Source: Arcobacter cryaerophilus gv. crypticus
GTDB lineage: Bacteria; Campylobacterota; Campylobacteria; Campylobacterales; Arcobacteraceae
DNA length: 64,000 bases
Direction of reading: 5' to 3'
Assembly: GCF_002993025.1 (NCBI RefSeq)
Contig: NZ_NXGI01000017.1
Span: forward strand, 1-64,000
Part shown: positions 1 to 8,778 of the stretch, one piece after another
Layout: each line of letters starts with the position of its first letter
Numbering within the stretch: position 1 is the first letter of the stretch
Position numbers and translations under genes: made by a program
The notes under the pieces: model-generated
Database searches by the model: none
What the model saw: only the letters and a program-made list of their open reading frames with translations
Told to the model about the DNA's origin: nothing

Positions 1-1
1 G

Positions 2-97
2 GATAAAATCATCAAGTCCCATAAAAAAGCCCTTTATATAGTTGATTGTAGTGATGAAATTATATCAAAAAGTGCCTATTTATGGGCTGTATTATAG
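2..97 (+). CDS. C-terminal end of an unidentified protein (partial)
   Basis: An open frame enters from the left edge and stops with TAG at 95-97, giving 31 visible residues that end in AYLWAVL. There is no start in the window. The piece is too short to assign to a family and could be a chance frame, although nothing else occupies this stretch. The following 128 bp up to the end of ddh hold no gene I can support. Confidence 0.4.
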   Translation, partial: DKIIKSHKKALYIVDCSDEIISKSAYLWAVL

Positions 98-225
98 CTT
101 TTACATATAAGAAATTAATGATTTTTTATGTGCGAAAGTTGAGTAAATAGATTAAAATTATGATTAAATATTTTATGGATTAAATATTTAATAAATTGAG
201 ACCAAAGTCCCAATTTAAAATAGTA

Positions 226-1206
226 TTATAAAAGTTCTTTTACTAAATCAGCTGATGATTTAGCAGATAATAAAATTGGTGCTACATCAAATACTGTTTT
301 AGCTCCAAAATCACCTTTTAAAGACATTTTATATGTAGCTCTAGCATATGCTACAAGTACACTAGCAGTAAACTCTGGATTGCTATCAAGTTTTAAAGCA
401 TATTCAATTACTTGATTTACACCTTCGCTTGATTTTCCACTTCTTATTACAAATCCACCATGAGGCATAGTGTTGTGATTTTTATCAAACTCTTCTTGGC
501 TTATAAAATTTACTGTTGTATCATAAGGCTCAAAGTAGTTTGGCATTGTTTTTATTTCATTTTCTACTTTTTTAGCATCCGCACCATCATTTAAAACTAC
601 AAAACACTCTCTAGCATGTTTTTCTTTTGTAGTTAAATTAGGTCTTGCACCACTTCTTACTTTTTCAATAGCACTATTTGAAGGAATTGTATATTGAACT
701 CCAGCTTTTACACCCTCAACTCTTCTTATTGCATCTGAGTGTCCTTGACTTAGACCTTTTCCCCAAAATGTATAAGTATCTCCATCTGGAAGTAAAGCTT
801 CTCCATATATTCTATTTATTGAAAACATTCCAGGATCCCAACCAACAGAAATCATTCCTATTTTTTTATTTTTTTGGCAAGATTTATCAACACTTGCAAA
901 ATAAGCTGGAATTTGGGCATGATTATCATAGCTGTCTACTATATGAAAATGCTCTGCGAATTTTGGTCCTTGAATAGGTAAATCATCTTTTGAACCACCA
1001 CATAAGATTAAAACATCTATCTTTTCTTTGAAATCTAAAATATTTTCTAAAGAAAATACAGGAGTGTTTATTGTAGTTACACTTTTCGGGTCTCTTCTTG
1101 AAAAAACTGCTACTAAACTCATATCAGGATTTTTTGAAATAGAAAGCTCAACACCTCTTCCTAAATTCCCATATCCAACAATTGCAACTTTAATCTGATT
1201 ATTCAT
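226..1206 (-). CDS. ddh: meso-diaminopimelate D-dehydrogenase
   Basis: This enzyme reductively aminates L-2-amino-6-oxopimelate (tetrahydrodipicolinate) directly to meso-diaminopimelate with NADPH and ammonia, feeding lysine and peptidoglycan synthesis in one step. The 326-residue length suits the family. A Rossmann motif GYGNLGRG lies at residues 11-18, and a conserved SVGWDPGMFS segment and a dimerisation/substrate domain rich in TIPSN and HGGF motifs follow. An upstream in-frame start would add 44 residues. I chose ATG at 1206 because an AAGGAG ribosome site precedes it and the Rossmann strand then begins within 10 residues. It is divergent from the ABC ATPase at 1353. Family identity is clear; its use beside the succinylase pathway is inference. 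Confidence 0.92.
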   Translation of the reverse strand: MNNQIKVAIVGYGNLGRGVELSISKNPDMSLVAVFSRRDPKSVTTINTPVFSLENILDFKEKIDVLILCGGSKDDLPIQGPKFAEHFHIVDSYDNHAQIPAYFASVDKSCQKNKKIGMISVGWDPGMFSINRIYGEALLPDGDTYTFWGKGLSQGHSDAIRRVEGVKAGVQYTIPSNSAIEKVRSGARPNLTTKEKHARECFVVLNDGADAKKVENEIKTMPNYFEPYDTTVNFISQEEFDKNHNTMPHGGFVIRSGKSSEGVNQVIEYALKLDSNPEFTASVLVAYARATYKMSLKGDFGAKTVFDVAPILLSAKSSADLVKELL

Positions 1207-1352
1207 GCTAAACGCTCCTTTTGAAGTAGTAAGTTTTTTTGGTATGTAAGATATAACAAAAAAATTTCGGCAATATTTTACTATTAAAAAACTTAATAAA
1301 ATAGTTAGTAGTGTTGTTGTAAAATTCCAATTATCCAATTTTAGGAGTAAAA

Positions 1353-2141
1353 ATGAATATAATAGAGTTCGAAAATATCGATGTTGGATATGATGAAAAA
1401 ATTGTTTTAAAAGATATAAATTTGAAAATTAAAAGTGGTGAGCACTTTGCAATCTTAGGTGCAAATGGAAGTGGAAAATCAACTTTAATGAAACTAATCC
1501 AATCTCAAATTCATCCAAGACACACAAAAGAGTTTAAAAAAGAGATTTTTGGAAAAAGTAGATACTCTATTTTTGAATTAAAAAAAGAGTTAGGAATAAT
1601 CACAAATGATTTACACAACTATTTTGAAAAAGAAGGTGGATATTTAACTGGTTTTGAAGTAGTTTTAAGTGGATTTTATAGCTCAATTGGAATATTTACA
1701 CATCAAGATTTTACAAAAGAGCAGATAAAAAAAGCTCTTGAAGTTATTCATTTTTTAGAAATTATTGATTTAAAAGATAAAAAAGTATCATCTATGAGTA
1801 CAGGACAACTTCGAAAATGTATAGTAGCACGTTCTTTAATACACGATCCAAAAGCTTTTGTACTAGATGAACCAACTGTTGGACTCGATATAAAAGCTCA
1901 AATAAATTTTATAAAACTATTACAAAAAATATCACTAAAATCAACAATTATTTTAGTAACTCATCATCTAGAAGAGATATTTCCAGAGATAAAAAATGTA
2001 GCTTTAATTTACAACAACACAATTTTTAAAATTGGTAAAAAAGAAGATATTTTAAATAGTGAAAATTTAAGCATAATTTTTGATATAAAACTTGAAGTTA
2101 AAGAAAAAAACAAAAGATACTATATTGAAAGCATTTTATAA
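1353..2141 (+). CDS. orphan ABC transporter ATP-binding protein
   Basis: A single ABC ATPase of 262 residues. Visible motifs are Walker A GANGSGKST (36-44), a variant signature STGQL (149-153) in place of LSGGQ, Walker B AFVLDEP (168-174) and a switch-histidine segment LVTHH near 205. A GGAG ribosome site lies just upstream of the ATG. No permease or binding-protein gene adjoins it: the neighbours are ddh (divergent) and a DUF748 gene. It resembles stand-alone ModF/YlmA-type ATPases, but the substrate cannot be told from sequence. It may pair with a permease elsewhere or act outside transport. Confidence 0.85.
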   Translation: MNIIEFENIDVGYDEKIVLKDINLKIKSGEHFAILGANGSGKSTLMKLIQSQIHPRHTKEFKKEIFGKSRYSIFELKKELGIITNDLHNYFEKEGGYLTGFEVVLSGFYSSIGIFTHQDFTKEQIKKALEVIHFLEIIDLKDKKVSSMSTGQLRKCIVARSLIHDPKAFVLDEPTVGLDIKAQINFIKLLQKISLKSTIILVTHHLEEIFPEIKNVALIYNNTIFKIGKKEDILNSENLSIIFDIKLEVKEKNKRYYIESIL

Positions 2142-2159
2142 TAAATTTATTTATCATTG

Positions 2160-2168
2160 TGCTATAAT
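2160..2168 (+). promoter_or_regulatory. extended -10 promoter for the DUF748 gene
   Basis: TG-N-TATAAT (TATAAT at 2163-2168) stands 36 bp upstream of the ATG at 2205, followed by an A-rich leader and an AAGGA ribosome site. Campylobacterota housekeeping promoters rely chiefly on the -10 element. Confidence 0.5.
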
Positions 2169-2204
2169 CTAAAAAAAAAACATAAATAAAAAGGAAAATA
2201 AAAA

Positions 2205-5093
2205 ATGAAAGCCCTCAAAATAACATCTTATTTCATACTTTCATTACTATTTTTATATATTTTAAGCGGATTTTTTCTTCTTCCTTATATTGCAAAAAAA
2301 GAGATAGTAAAAAATTTAGATGAAATTTTAATTACAAAAACAAAAATTGAAAAAATATATTTTAATCCTTTAACTCTAGATTTAGAGATAAAAGGTTTTT
2401 CACTATTAGATGAAAAAGAGCAAGAAGTTGTAGGTTTAAAAAGCTTATTTGTTGATTTTAGAGCTTTAAAATCAATAGAAAAAAAATATTTCCATATAAA
2501 AAATATTTTACTTAAAGGTATTTATTTAAATATTATAGAAGAAGAAAAAGGCGTTTTTAACTTAGCAAGCTTAGTAAAACCAACCGAAACAATAGATGAA
2601 GAGATAAATCAAAAAGAGAAAACAAAACTTATTGATTTTTTAGTTTCTAAAATAGTTTTAAAAGATACAAATATAGATTTTACAAGTTTTACAGATAAAA
2701 AGAAGTACAACTTACTTCTAAAAGATATAAACTATACAATATATGATTTTGGAACATTCAAAAACTATTTATCTTCAAATAACTTGCAATTTAAATTAAA
2801 TGAAAATACAGATGTAAAAATATCTGGAGGTCTAAAAATTGATCCATTTATTGCTTATGGAAAAATTACTATCTCAAATTTAAAAATCAAAGAACTTTTA
2901 GATTTTGATAAATCACTTTTTAATTTTGAATTAAATCCTGAGGCAAATATAAATCTTGTTTTAAACTACAATATTGACACTACAAATGATTTTAATCTAT
3001 TTTTAAATAGTGAAATTTTTGAGATAAATAATTTAAAATTAAAACAAAATCAAAAAGAGATAGCAAGATTAAATAAACTAGATTTAAAATATTTTTCATT
3101 TGATTTAAAAAATCAAGAGTTGAATTTTAAAGATTTAACTCTAAAAGATTTATATGTAAATATGATTTTAGATAAGTCTGGAGTTAATTTTACAAATCTT
3201 TTAAAAGAGAAAAAAAATGAAAAAGATATACAACATAATACTCAAGAAAATAATGTAAATAATAAACCATGGAAAATAAATTTTGAAAATACTAATTTAA
3301 ATGCAAACTTTGATTTTGATGATTTTTTAAATAATTCAAAACTAAATATTAAAGATATAAAAGTAAAAACTTCAAATATAAATATAATAGATGATAAAAT
3401 AAATATTCAAGGTGCTAATTTAGCTACTTTAAATACAAAATATCTTGATAATAACAATAAATTAAATATTAGTTCAAGCAAAACAGATTTAACTCATGAC
3501 AATATTAATATAAATGGCTCAAAAGTTGAAATATCAAATTCAACTTTAAAAAAAGATAATTTAATATTTGAAGATGAAAAATCAAAAATTAAAATAACTA
3601 CAAATAGTTTAGATTTAGGTTTATCAAAACTATCTATTTTCGATGAAATATCTTTTGATTTATCAGATTTAAAACTAAATAATTTGGTTTTTTCAGATAA
3701 AAACAACAATATATCTTTATCTTCAAAAAATAGTAAGCTAAAAGTAAATAACTTTTTATTAGATAAACAAAATAACATCTCTATGAAGCAAACTGAACTT
3801 TATGATACAAATATTAATTTTTTTGATTCAAATAGCTCTTTTGATATAAATACAAAAAAAACAAATTTAAAAATTTCAAATTTCAGCTTAAAAAAAGATG
3901 TAATAACTGTTGGTCAAATTTTATTAAAAGATCCTAGAATAGATATTTTAAATATGGAAAGCAAACTTAAAATTGAAGCTAAAAATCTAAATCTGGATTT
4001 AAATAAACTAGTTAGTAAAAAGAATTTATTTAGAATAGAGAAAACAAATTTAAACAATCCACATATATCTATAATCCTAGCAAAAAATATTCAAGCTAAA
4101 GATGAAATAGAAAAAAATGATATAAAAAAACAAGAAGTTGATAAAAAAGTTGAAAACAAAAAAGCAACAAGACTAAATTTAGGTCCAATTAATATAAAAA
4201 ATATGACTTTAGATTTTGAAGATAAAAATCTTCCAATTCCTTTTAAAACAACAATTTCAAAACTAACAGGAGCAGTTTCAGCAGTAAAAAATAGAGCAAA
4301 TAGTACTTCAAATCTTGAGATAAATGGAGTTGTAGATGATTATGGAGTTGCTAAAATAACAGGAATTGTAAATCCAAATGATATAAAAATTCTAACAGAT
4401 ATAAATATGAAATTTCAAAATATATCTATGAAAAATTTCACGCCATATACAGCAAAATTTCTTGGTCGAACAATAAAAGATGGTAAGCTTGAACTCGATT
4501 TAAACTACAATATTAGCGAGTCAAATCTAAAAGCAAAAAATAGTATTATTATTAAAAAATTAGAGCTAGGAGACAAAATAGAAAGTAAAGATGCAGTATC
4601 TTTGCCTTTGGATTTAGCAATTACACTTCTAGAAGATAGCTCAAATACTATTGATTTGAATCTTCCTGTTTCTGGAAATGTAGATGACCCAGAATTTTCT
4701 ATTGCTGCAATAGTTTGGAAAGCATTTGTAAATCTTATTACAAAAGCTATAACAGCACCATTTTCACTTATTGGAAGCTTATTTAATTTTAGTGAAGATG
4801 AGATAAATAGCGTAGATTTTAATTTAAAAGAGAGCGAAATAACTCCTATACAAAAAGAGACTTTGGATAAAATAGCTATTATTTTAAATAGTAAAAAAGA
4901 GTTTGCAATTAGTTTTTCTCCATCTTTTGATGAAAAAAATGAAAAAGAGAAAATTGCAAATCAAAGAGCTTTAAATATTCAAAAATATTTAATTGAAGAA
5001 AAATCAATAGATAAAAAACAGGTTATTTTAGAAAAAGATATCAAAAAATCATCTTCAAATATTAATTTAAATTTAAAAGAGATAAAAAAGTAA
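2205..5093 (+). CDS. DUF748 (AsmA-like superfamily) envelope protein
   Basis: A 962-residue protein with one N-terminal membrane segment (about residues 8-29) followed by a very long, repetitive, beta-rich Asn/Lys/Ile/Asp region. The region ends in a conserved block around 750-880 containing LPLDLAI, LPVSGNVDDPEF and a short amphipathic membrane-like segment. This layout matches DUF748 proteins, relatives of AsmA/YhdP/TamB-type proteins thought to span the periplasm and move or regulate lipids between membranes. The last 85 residues look like a degenerate OmpA-C-like segment. It has its own promoter and no co-directional partner closer than 70 bp. The precise function is unknown. Confidence 0.8.
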   Translation: MKALKITSYFILSLLFLYILSGFFLLPYIAKKEIVKNLDEILITKTKIEKIYFNPLTLDLEIKGFSLLDEKEQEVVGLKSLFVDFRALKSIEKKYFHIKNILLKGIYLNIIEEEKGVFNLASLVKPTETIDEEINQKEKTKLIDFLVSKIVLKDTNIDFTSFTDKKKYNLLLKDINYTIYDFGTFKNYLSSNNLQFKLNENTDVKISGGLKIDPFIAYGKITISNLKIKELLDFDKSLFNFELNPEANINLVLNYNIDTTNDFNLFLNSEIFEINNLKLKQNQKEIARLNKLDLKYFSFDLKNQELNFKDLTLKDLYVNMILDKSGVNFTNLLKEKKNEKDIQHNTQENNVNNKPWKINFENTNLNANFDFDDFLNNSKLNIKDIKVKTSNINIIDDKINIQGANLATLNTKYLDNNNKLNISSSKTDLTHDNININGSKVEISNSTLKKDNLIFEDEKSKIKITTNSLDLGLSKLSIFDEISFDLSDLKLNNLVFSDKNNNISLSSKNSKLKVNNFLLDKQNNISMKQTELYDTNINFFDSNSSFDINTKKTNLKISNFSLKKDVITVGQILLKDPRIDILNMESKLKIEAKNLNLDLNKLVSKKNLFRIEKTNLNNPHISIILAKNIQAKDEIEKNDIKKQEVDKKVENKKATRLNLGPINIKNMTLDFEDKNLPIPFKTTISKLTGAVSAVKNRANSTSNLEINGVVDDYGVAKITGIVNPNDIKILTDINMKFQNISMKNFTPYTAKFLGRTIKDGKLELDLNYNISESNLKAKNSIIIKKLELGDKIESKDAVSLPLDLAITLLEDSSNTIDLNLPVSGNVDDPEFSIAAIVWKAFVNLITKAITAPFSLIGSLFNFSEDEINSVDFNLKESEITPIQKETLDKIAIILNSKKEFAISFSPSFDEKNEKEKIANQRALNIQKYLIEEKSIDKKQVILEKDIKKSSSNINLNLKEIKK

Positions 5094-5163
5094 TCTAAAA
5101 GCAAAATTTAAGTCAATATTGTTTATATTTCTGGTTCTTAAAAAATTTAATTAAAGGAAAAAC

Positions 5164-6474
5164 TTGGATCCCGATATACAGTCCTATGTTATGCTTCTTA
5201 CCGCACTTATTTTAGTGCTAATGAATGGTTTTTTCGTACTTTCAGAATTCGCAATTGTTAAAGTTAGAAAAACTAAACTCGAAGAGTTTGTAAAACAAGG
5301 CAGAAAAAGTGCAGTTTTAGCACTAAAAATGTCAAATTCTCTTGATACTTATTTAAGTGCAACTCAACTTGGAATTACTTTTTCATCTTTAGCTTTAGGT
5401 TGGATAGGTGAGCCAGCTCTTGCAAGGCTAATAGAATCAAATGTATCTTTTCTTGCAAACAACCCTGTATTACTTCATACAATAAGTTTTACTATTGCTT
5501 TTTCTATTGTTACATTTTTGCATGTTGTTTTTGGTGAAATTGTTCCAAAATCTATTGCTATTGCAAAAGCCGAAGTGATGGTTTTATATATCGCTCGTCC
5601 TTTATATATATTTTGGTTAATTTTTTATCCACTTATTAGATTTTTTGATATTGTTGCTGCTGCTGTTCTTAGAGCACTTGGAGTTAAACCAGCAACAGAG
5701 CATGAATTGGCTCACTCAGAAGAAGAACTTAGAATTATAGTAAATGAGAGTTTTAAAGGTGGTCATATTGACTCTGTTGAGAGTGAAATAATAAAAAATG
5801 CGGTTGATTTCTCAGAAACTGTTGCAAGAGAGATTATGACTCCACGAAAAGATATGATATGCTTAAATTCTGAAAAAAGTTTTGAAGAAAATATAAAAAG
5901 AGTAACTTCTACAAAACATACAAGATATCCATATTGCCACGGCGGAAAAGATAATATTGTAGGAATGGTTCATACTAGAGATTTGCTAAATAATGCTCTT
6001 GAAAATAAAGAAATTGATATTTCAAAACTTGTAAGACCAATTATTATGGTGCCTGAAAATACTTCAATATCTTCAATTTTAACAAGAATGAATAAAAGTA
6101 GAATACATTTAGCATTAGTTGTAGATGAGTATGGTGGGACTTCTGGACTTATTACTATGGATGATATTATTGAAGAGATTATTGGTGAAACTACAGATGA
6201 GCATGATCCAAAAAATGAAACTATAAAAAAAATAGATGAAAATAAATATGAACTAGATGGAATGGTAAATATTGAAAAAGTTGAAGAGATTCTAGATATA
6301 AATTTTGACGATGATAAAGTATCTGTTACAATCGGTGGAAGAATTTTTAATTTAATAGGAAGATTACCAATTGCTGGAGAAACTATTGAAGACAAAGATT
6401 GTACTTATAAAATTATAGAAGTAGGAAGTAATCGTATAAAAAGAATATTATGCGAAAAAAAAGAACAAGAATAA
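5164..6474 (+). CDS. HlyC/CorC-family CNNM/CBS membrane protein
   Basis: A 436-residue protein of the CorC/CorB (hemolysin C-like) family, implicated in magnesium or cobalt export. An N-terminal DUF21/CNNM domain (residues 1-190) carries about four membrane segments and SATQLGIT and FGEIVPKS motifs. A tandem CBS pair (205-335) starts at REIMTPR and contains VVDEYGGTSGL. A CorC_HlyC domain (345-430) follows. The start is TTG at 5164, with AAAGGA 6-12 bp upstream; no ATG lies early enough to retain the first helix. Calling it a hemolysin would be misleading, since the family's named activity is ion transport. Confidence 0.9.
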   Translation: MDPDIQSYVMLLTALILVLMNGFFVLSEFAIVKVRKTKLEEFVKQGRKSAVLALKMSNSLDTYLSATQLGITFSSLALGWIGEPALARLIESNVSFLANNPVLLHTISFTIAFSIVTFLHVVFGEIVPKSIAIAKAEVMVLYIARPLYIFWLIFYPLIRFFDIVAAAVLRALGVKPATEHELAHSEEELRIIVNESFKGGHIDSVESEIIKNAVDFSETVAREIMTPRKDMICLNSEKSFEENIKRVTSTKHTRYPYCHGGKDNIVGMVHTRDLLNNALENKEIDISKLVRPIIMVPENTSISSILTRMNKSRIHLALVVDEYGGTSGLITMDDIIEEIIGETTDEHDPKNETIKKIDENKYELDGMVNIEKVEEILDINFDDDKVSVTIGGRIFNLIGRLPIAGETIEDKDCTYKIIEVGSNRIKRILCEKKEQE

Positions 6475-6486
6475 TCTATTAAATTA

Positions 6487-6512
6487 GAGCTAAAGTTTTA
6501 TAACTTTAGCTC
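6487..6512. terminator. bidirectional terminator between CorC-like gene and mutS2
   Basis: An 11-bp perfect inverted repeat (GAGCTAAAGTT and its complement) with a TTAT loop lies between two convergent genes and includes the stop codon of mutS2. Confidence 0.7.
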
Positions 6513-8691
6513 CAAATCCACCACTACTTGGATGTGCATCTTCAAAACCTTTTACTCTTGGATGTTTTTTCAAAAATTCTTTTACAGCAAAAGCTAGTTT
6601 TCCAGTGCCAATTCCATGATATACTAAAACTTCTTCAAATCCAGCCAAAAGAGAATCACTTAAAAACTTATCAAGATTTTCAATAGCTTCTTCAGCTCTA
6701 AGACCGTGTAAATCTAACTTTATATTCGCTGTTTCTGGCTTTTGTATAGTTACCACAGCTTTTTTTGTAGGAATTTTTGGTGGAGGATTTCCACTTCTAC
6801 TTAAATCATTAAGTTGAACTTGAACTTTCATTCCCATATCATTTTCAATAAATGCCTTAGAACCTTTAATTGAAACAATAGCGCCTTTTGTATTTCTATA
6901 TTTAACTCTATCCCCTACTTTTAACTCTATTTTTTCTTGTACTTTTTCAACTTCTATCTCTTTTGCTATTTTGTGTGAAACATTTAAGTGTTGATGAGAT
7001 TGGCTAATAAGTTTTGCTTTTATAGCCTTTTTAGCTTCATCTCTGGCATCTTTATACTCTTTGTGAAGTTTTGATTTTTCACTATAAATATGTAAATCCA
7101 AACTCTCTTTTTGCTCTATTAAATTATTTGTTAACCTTTTATAATTTTCTATTTCACTATCTAAATTTGATATTTTTTGCCTATATTCTTTTTCTAGCTC
7201 GCTACTTCTTTCTATTAACTCATTTAATCTATCTTTATCTTCCCCATAAACCTCTTTTGCTCTTTTTACAACTCCAGCTGGGATTTTATATCTCAAAGCT
7301 GTTTCAAAAGCATAAGACCTACCAATAGTTCCTTGCAAGAATTGATATGTTGGTCTTTGATTCTCTTCATCATAAAGTGCTGCTATTAGCTCAACATTTG
7401 GATTTGAAGCCATCAAAGCAGCCAATCTTTTATGGTGAGTTGTGATAATTATTTTTATATCATTTTTAATTAAATCTTCAATTATAACTTTAAATAAGCT
7501 AGCAGCTTCATCTGAATCAGTACCTAATTCTATCTCATCAACTCCAACTATTGCATTTTTTACTTCAAAAAGCTTTGAAAATTCTAGCATTCTACCAGCA
7601 AATGTAGAAATGTCATTTTTAACACTTTGTGGGTCATCTAAAACAGCATTAATAGATTTAAAATTGCTTACGACTGTACTTTTGTGTGCATTATATGGAA
7701 GTAAATATTTTGATAGAAAAATCGCACTTAAAATCGATTTTAACATCATAGTTTTTCCACCTGCATTTACACCTGTTATCATAATAACACTCTTTGAAAA
7801 ATCAATACAAATAGGTCTTGGACTACTTAAAGCTGGATGACAAAAATCAACAAGTCTATTTTCATCTTTTTTTGAAGGTAAAATAAAATTCTTATCCCCT
7901 ATTTTTGAGAAAAATATTCTTGCTTGATAGTGATCAAATTTATCAAACTCTTTGTTTATAAATTTTAAAAAAAATAGATTTCTTTCAAAAAGATGAGAGA
8001 TTTCTTTACAAAGTCTAAATAAAATTTCCTCTTGTTTGTTTTTCAAATCACTCTGTTTTTGTTTTAAATCACTAACACTATGTGGAATTACATAAAAAAA
8101 TCCCGAATTTGATCTATCTATAACACTTCCACTAAGTATGTGATTAAATCCTCCACGAACTAGTAAACACTCTTGGTCATTTATAAAATGTACTTGCATA
8201 TCTACTAAATATGGCTTTATTTTTGAGGAGTTTATAGTTTTATAAAGGCTTTGTTTTATCTCTTCTTTATTTTTATAAATTGCTTGTTTTATATTGTCAA
8301 AATCTTCATCAATACCCTCTTTTATATTTGCTTTATCATCAAAATATTCACAAATTTTTATAATCTCACTTGGAATAATGATTTTATCCATCCATTCAAG
8401 AAGTTTTCCTTCAAAATTAAACCTTTTTAGATACAAAAAATAGTTTATTATTTTTATAAACTCATAAATTTCATAAACTCTTAAAATACCTTGTTTTTGA
8501 ATGTGCATAAGTTGTGAATCAAGATTTTGTACACTTAAAGGCTGGTTTATATTATATTTTGAAAGTTCACTTATTATTTTATAGTGAATATTTATATCAC
8601 CTTCTAGTATTATAGATTTTTCTCTTGCAAAAAGTTTTGAAAAGTTTGTGATATATTCGTTTAAGTCTAGTTTTTTTATTAAATTTTCCAT
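6490..8691 (-). CDS. mutS2: MutS2 ATPase / Smr-domain protein
   Basis: MutS2 (733 aa) lacks the mismatch-binding domain of MutS. It binds branched DNA or collided ribosomes, limiting recombination or rescuing ribosomes depending on the species; in Helicobacter it suppresses homologous recombination and aids oxidative-damage repair. Walker A GVNAGGKT sits near residue 307, a VGVDEIELGTDSDE Walker B follows, then a long coiled coil (about 480-580) and a C-terminal Smr domain from about 655 with DLHGLRAEEA and HGIGTGKL. It is slightly shorter than the usual 750-790 residues. There is no Shine-Dalgarno before the ATG, and a -10 element lies only 7 bp upstream, suggesting a leaderless message. Confidence 0.94.
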   Translation of the reverse strand: MENLIKKLDLNEYITNFSKLFAREKSIILEGDINIHYKIISELSKYNINQPLSVQNLDSQLMHIQKQGILRVYEIYEFIKIINYFLYLKRFNFEGKLLEWMDKIIIPSEIIKICEYFDDKANIKEGIDEDFDNIKQAIYKNKEEIKQSLYKTINSSKIKPYLVDMQVHFINDQECLLVRGGFNHILSGSVIDRSNSGFFYVIPHSVSDLKQKQSDLKNKQEEILFRLCKEISHLFERNLFFLKFINKEFDKFDHYQARIFFSKIGDKNFILPSKKDENRLVDFCHPALSSPRPICIDFSKSVIMITGVNAGGKTMMLKSILSAIFLSKYLLPYNAHKSTVVSNFKSINAVLDDPQSVKNDISTFAGRMLEFSKLFEVKNAIVGVDEIELGTDSDEAASLFKVIIEDLIKNDIKIIITTHHKRLAALMASNPNVELIAALYDEENQRPTYQFLQGTIGRSYAFETALRYKIPAGVVKRAKEVYGEDKDRLNELIERSSELEKEYRQKISNLDSEIENYKRLTNNLIEQKESLDLHIYSEKSKLHKEYKDARDEAKKAIKAKLISQSHQHLNVSHKIAKEIEVEKVQEKIELKVGDRVKYRNTKGAIVSIKGSKAFIENDMGMKVQVQLNDLSRSGNPPPKIPTKKAVVTIQKPETANIKLDLHGLRAEEAIENLDKFLSDSLLAGFEEVLVYHGIGTGKLAFAVKEFLKKHPRVKGFEDAHPSSGGFGAKVIKL

Positions 8692-8698
8692 AGCGTAA

Positions 8699-8704
8699 AT
8701 TGTA
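8699..8704 (-). promoter_or_regulatory. -10 element predicting a leaderless mutS2 mRNA
   Basis: On the minus strand TTTTG-N-TACAAT, close to the Campylobacter TTTTTTG-N-TATAAT pattern, ends 7 bp before the mutS2 ATG. Transcription would then begin at or next to the A of the start codon. No purine-rich ribosome site is present in between. Confidence 0.5.
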
Positions 8705-8778
8705 TCAAAATAGCCATAAGGTTCTTATGAAAAATTTTATATTTTTATAATAAAGCTATAGTAAAAATAGTACTAAAT

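Noticed and set aside
5970-6395. A 141-codon antisense frame in the CorC-like gene
   Set aside because: It is the mirror of conserved CBS/CorC codons; composition is Ser/Ile-rich with no recognisable domain.
7442-7840. A 132-codon frame on the plus strand inside mutS2
   Set aside because: It is the complement of the conserved MutS ATPase core; no independent signals are present.
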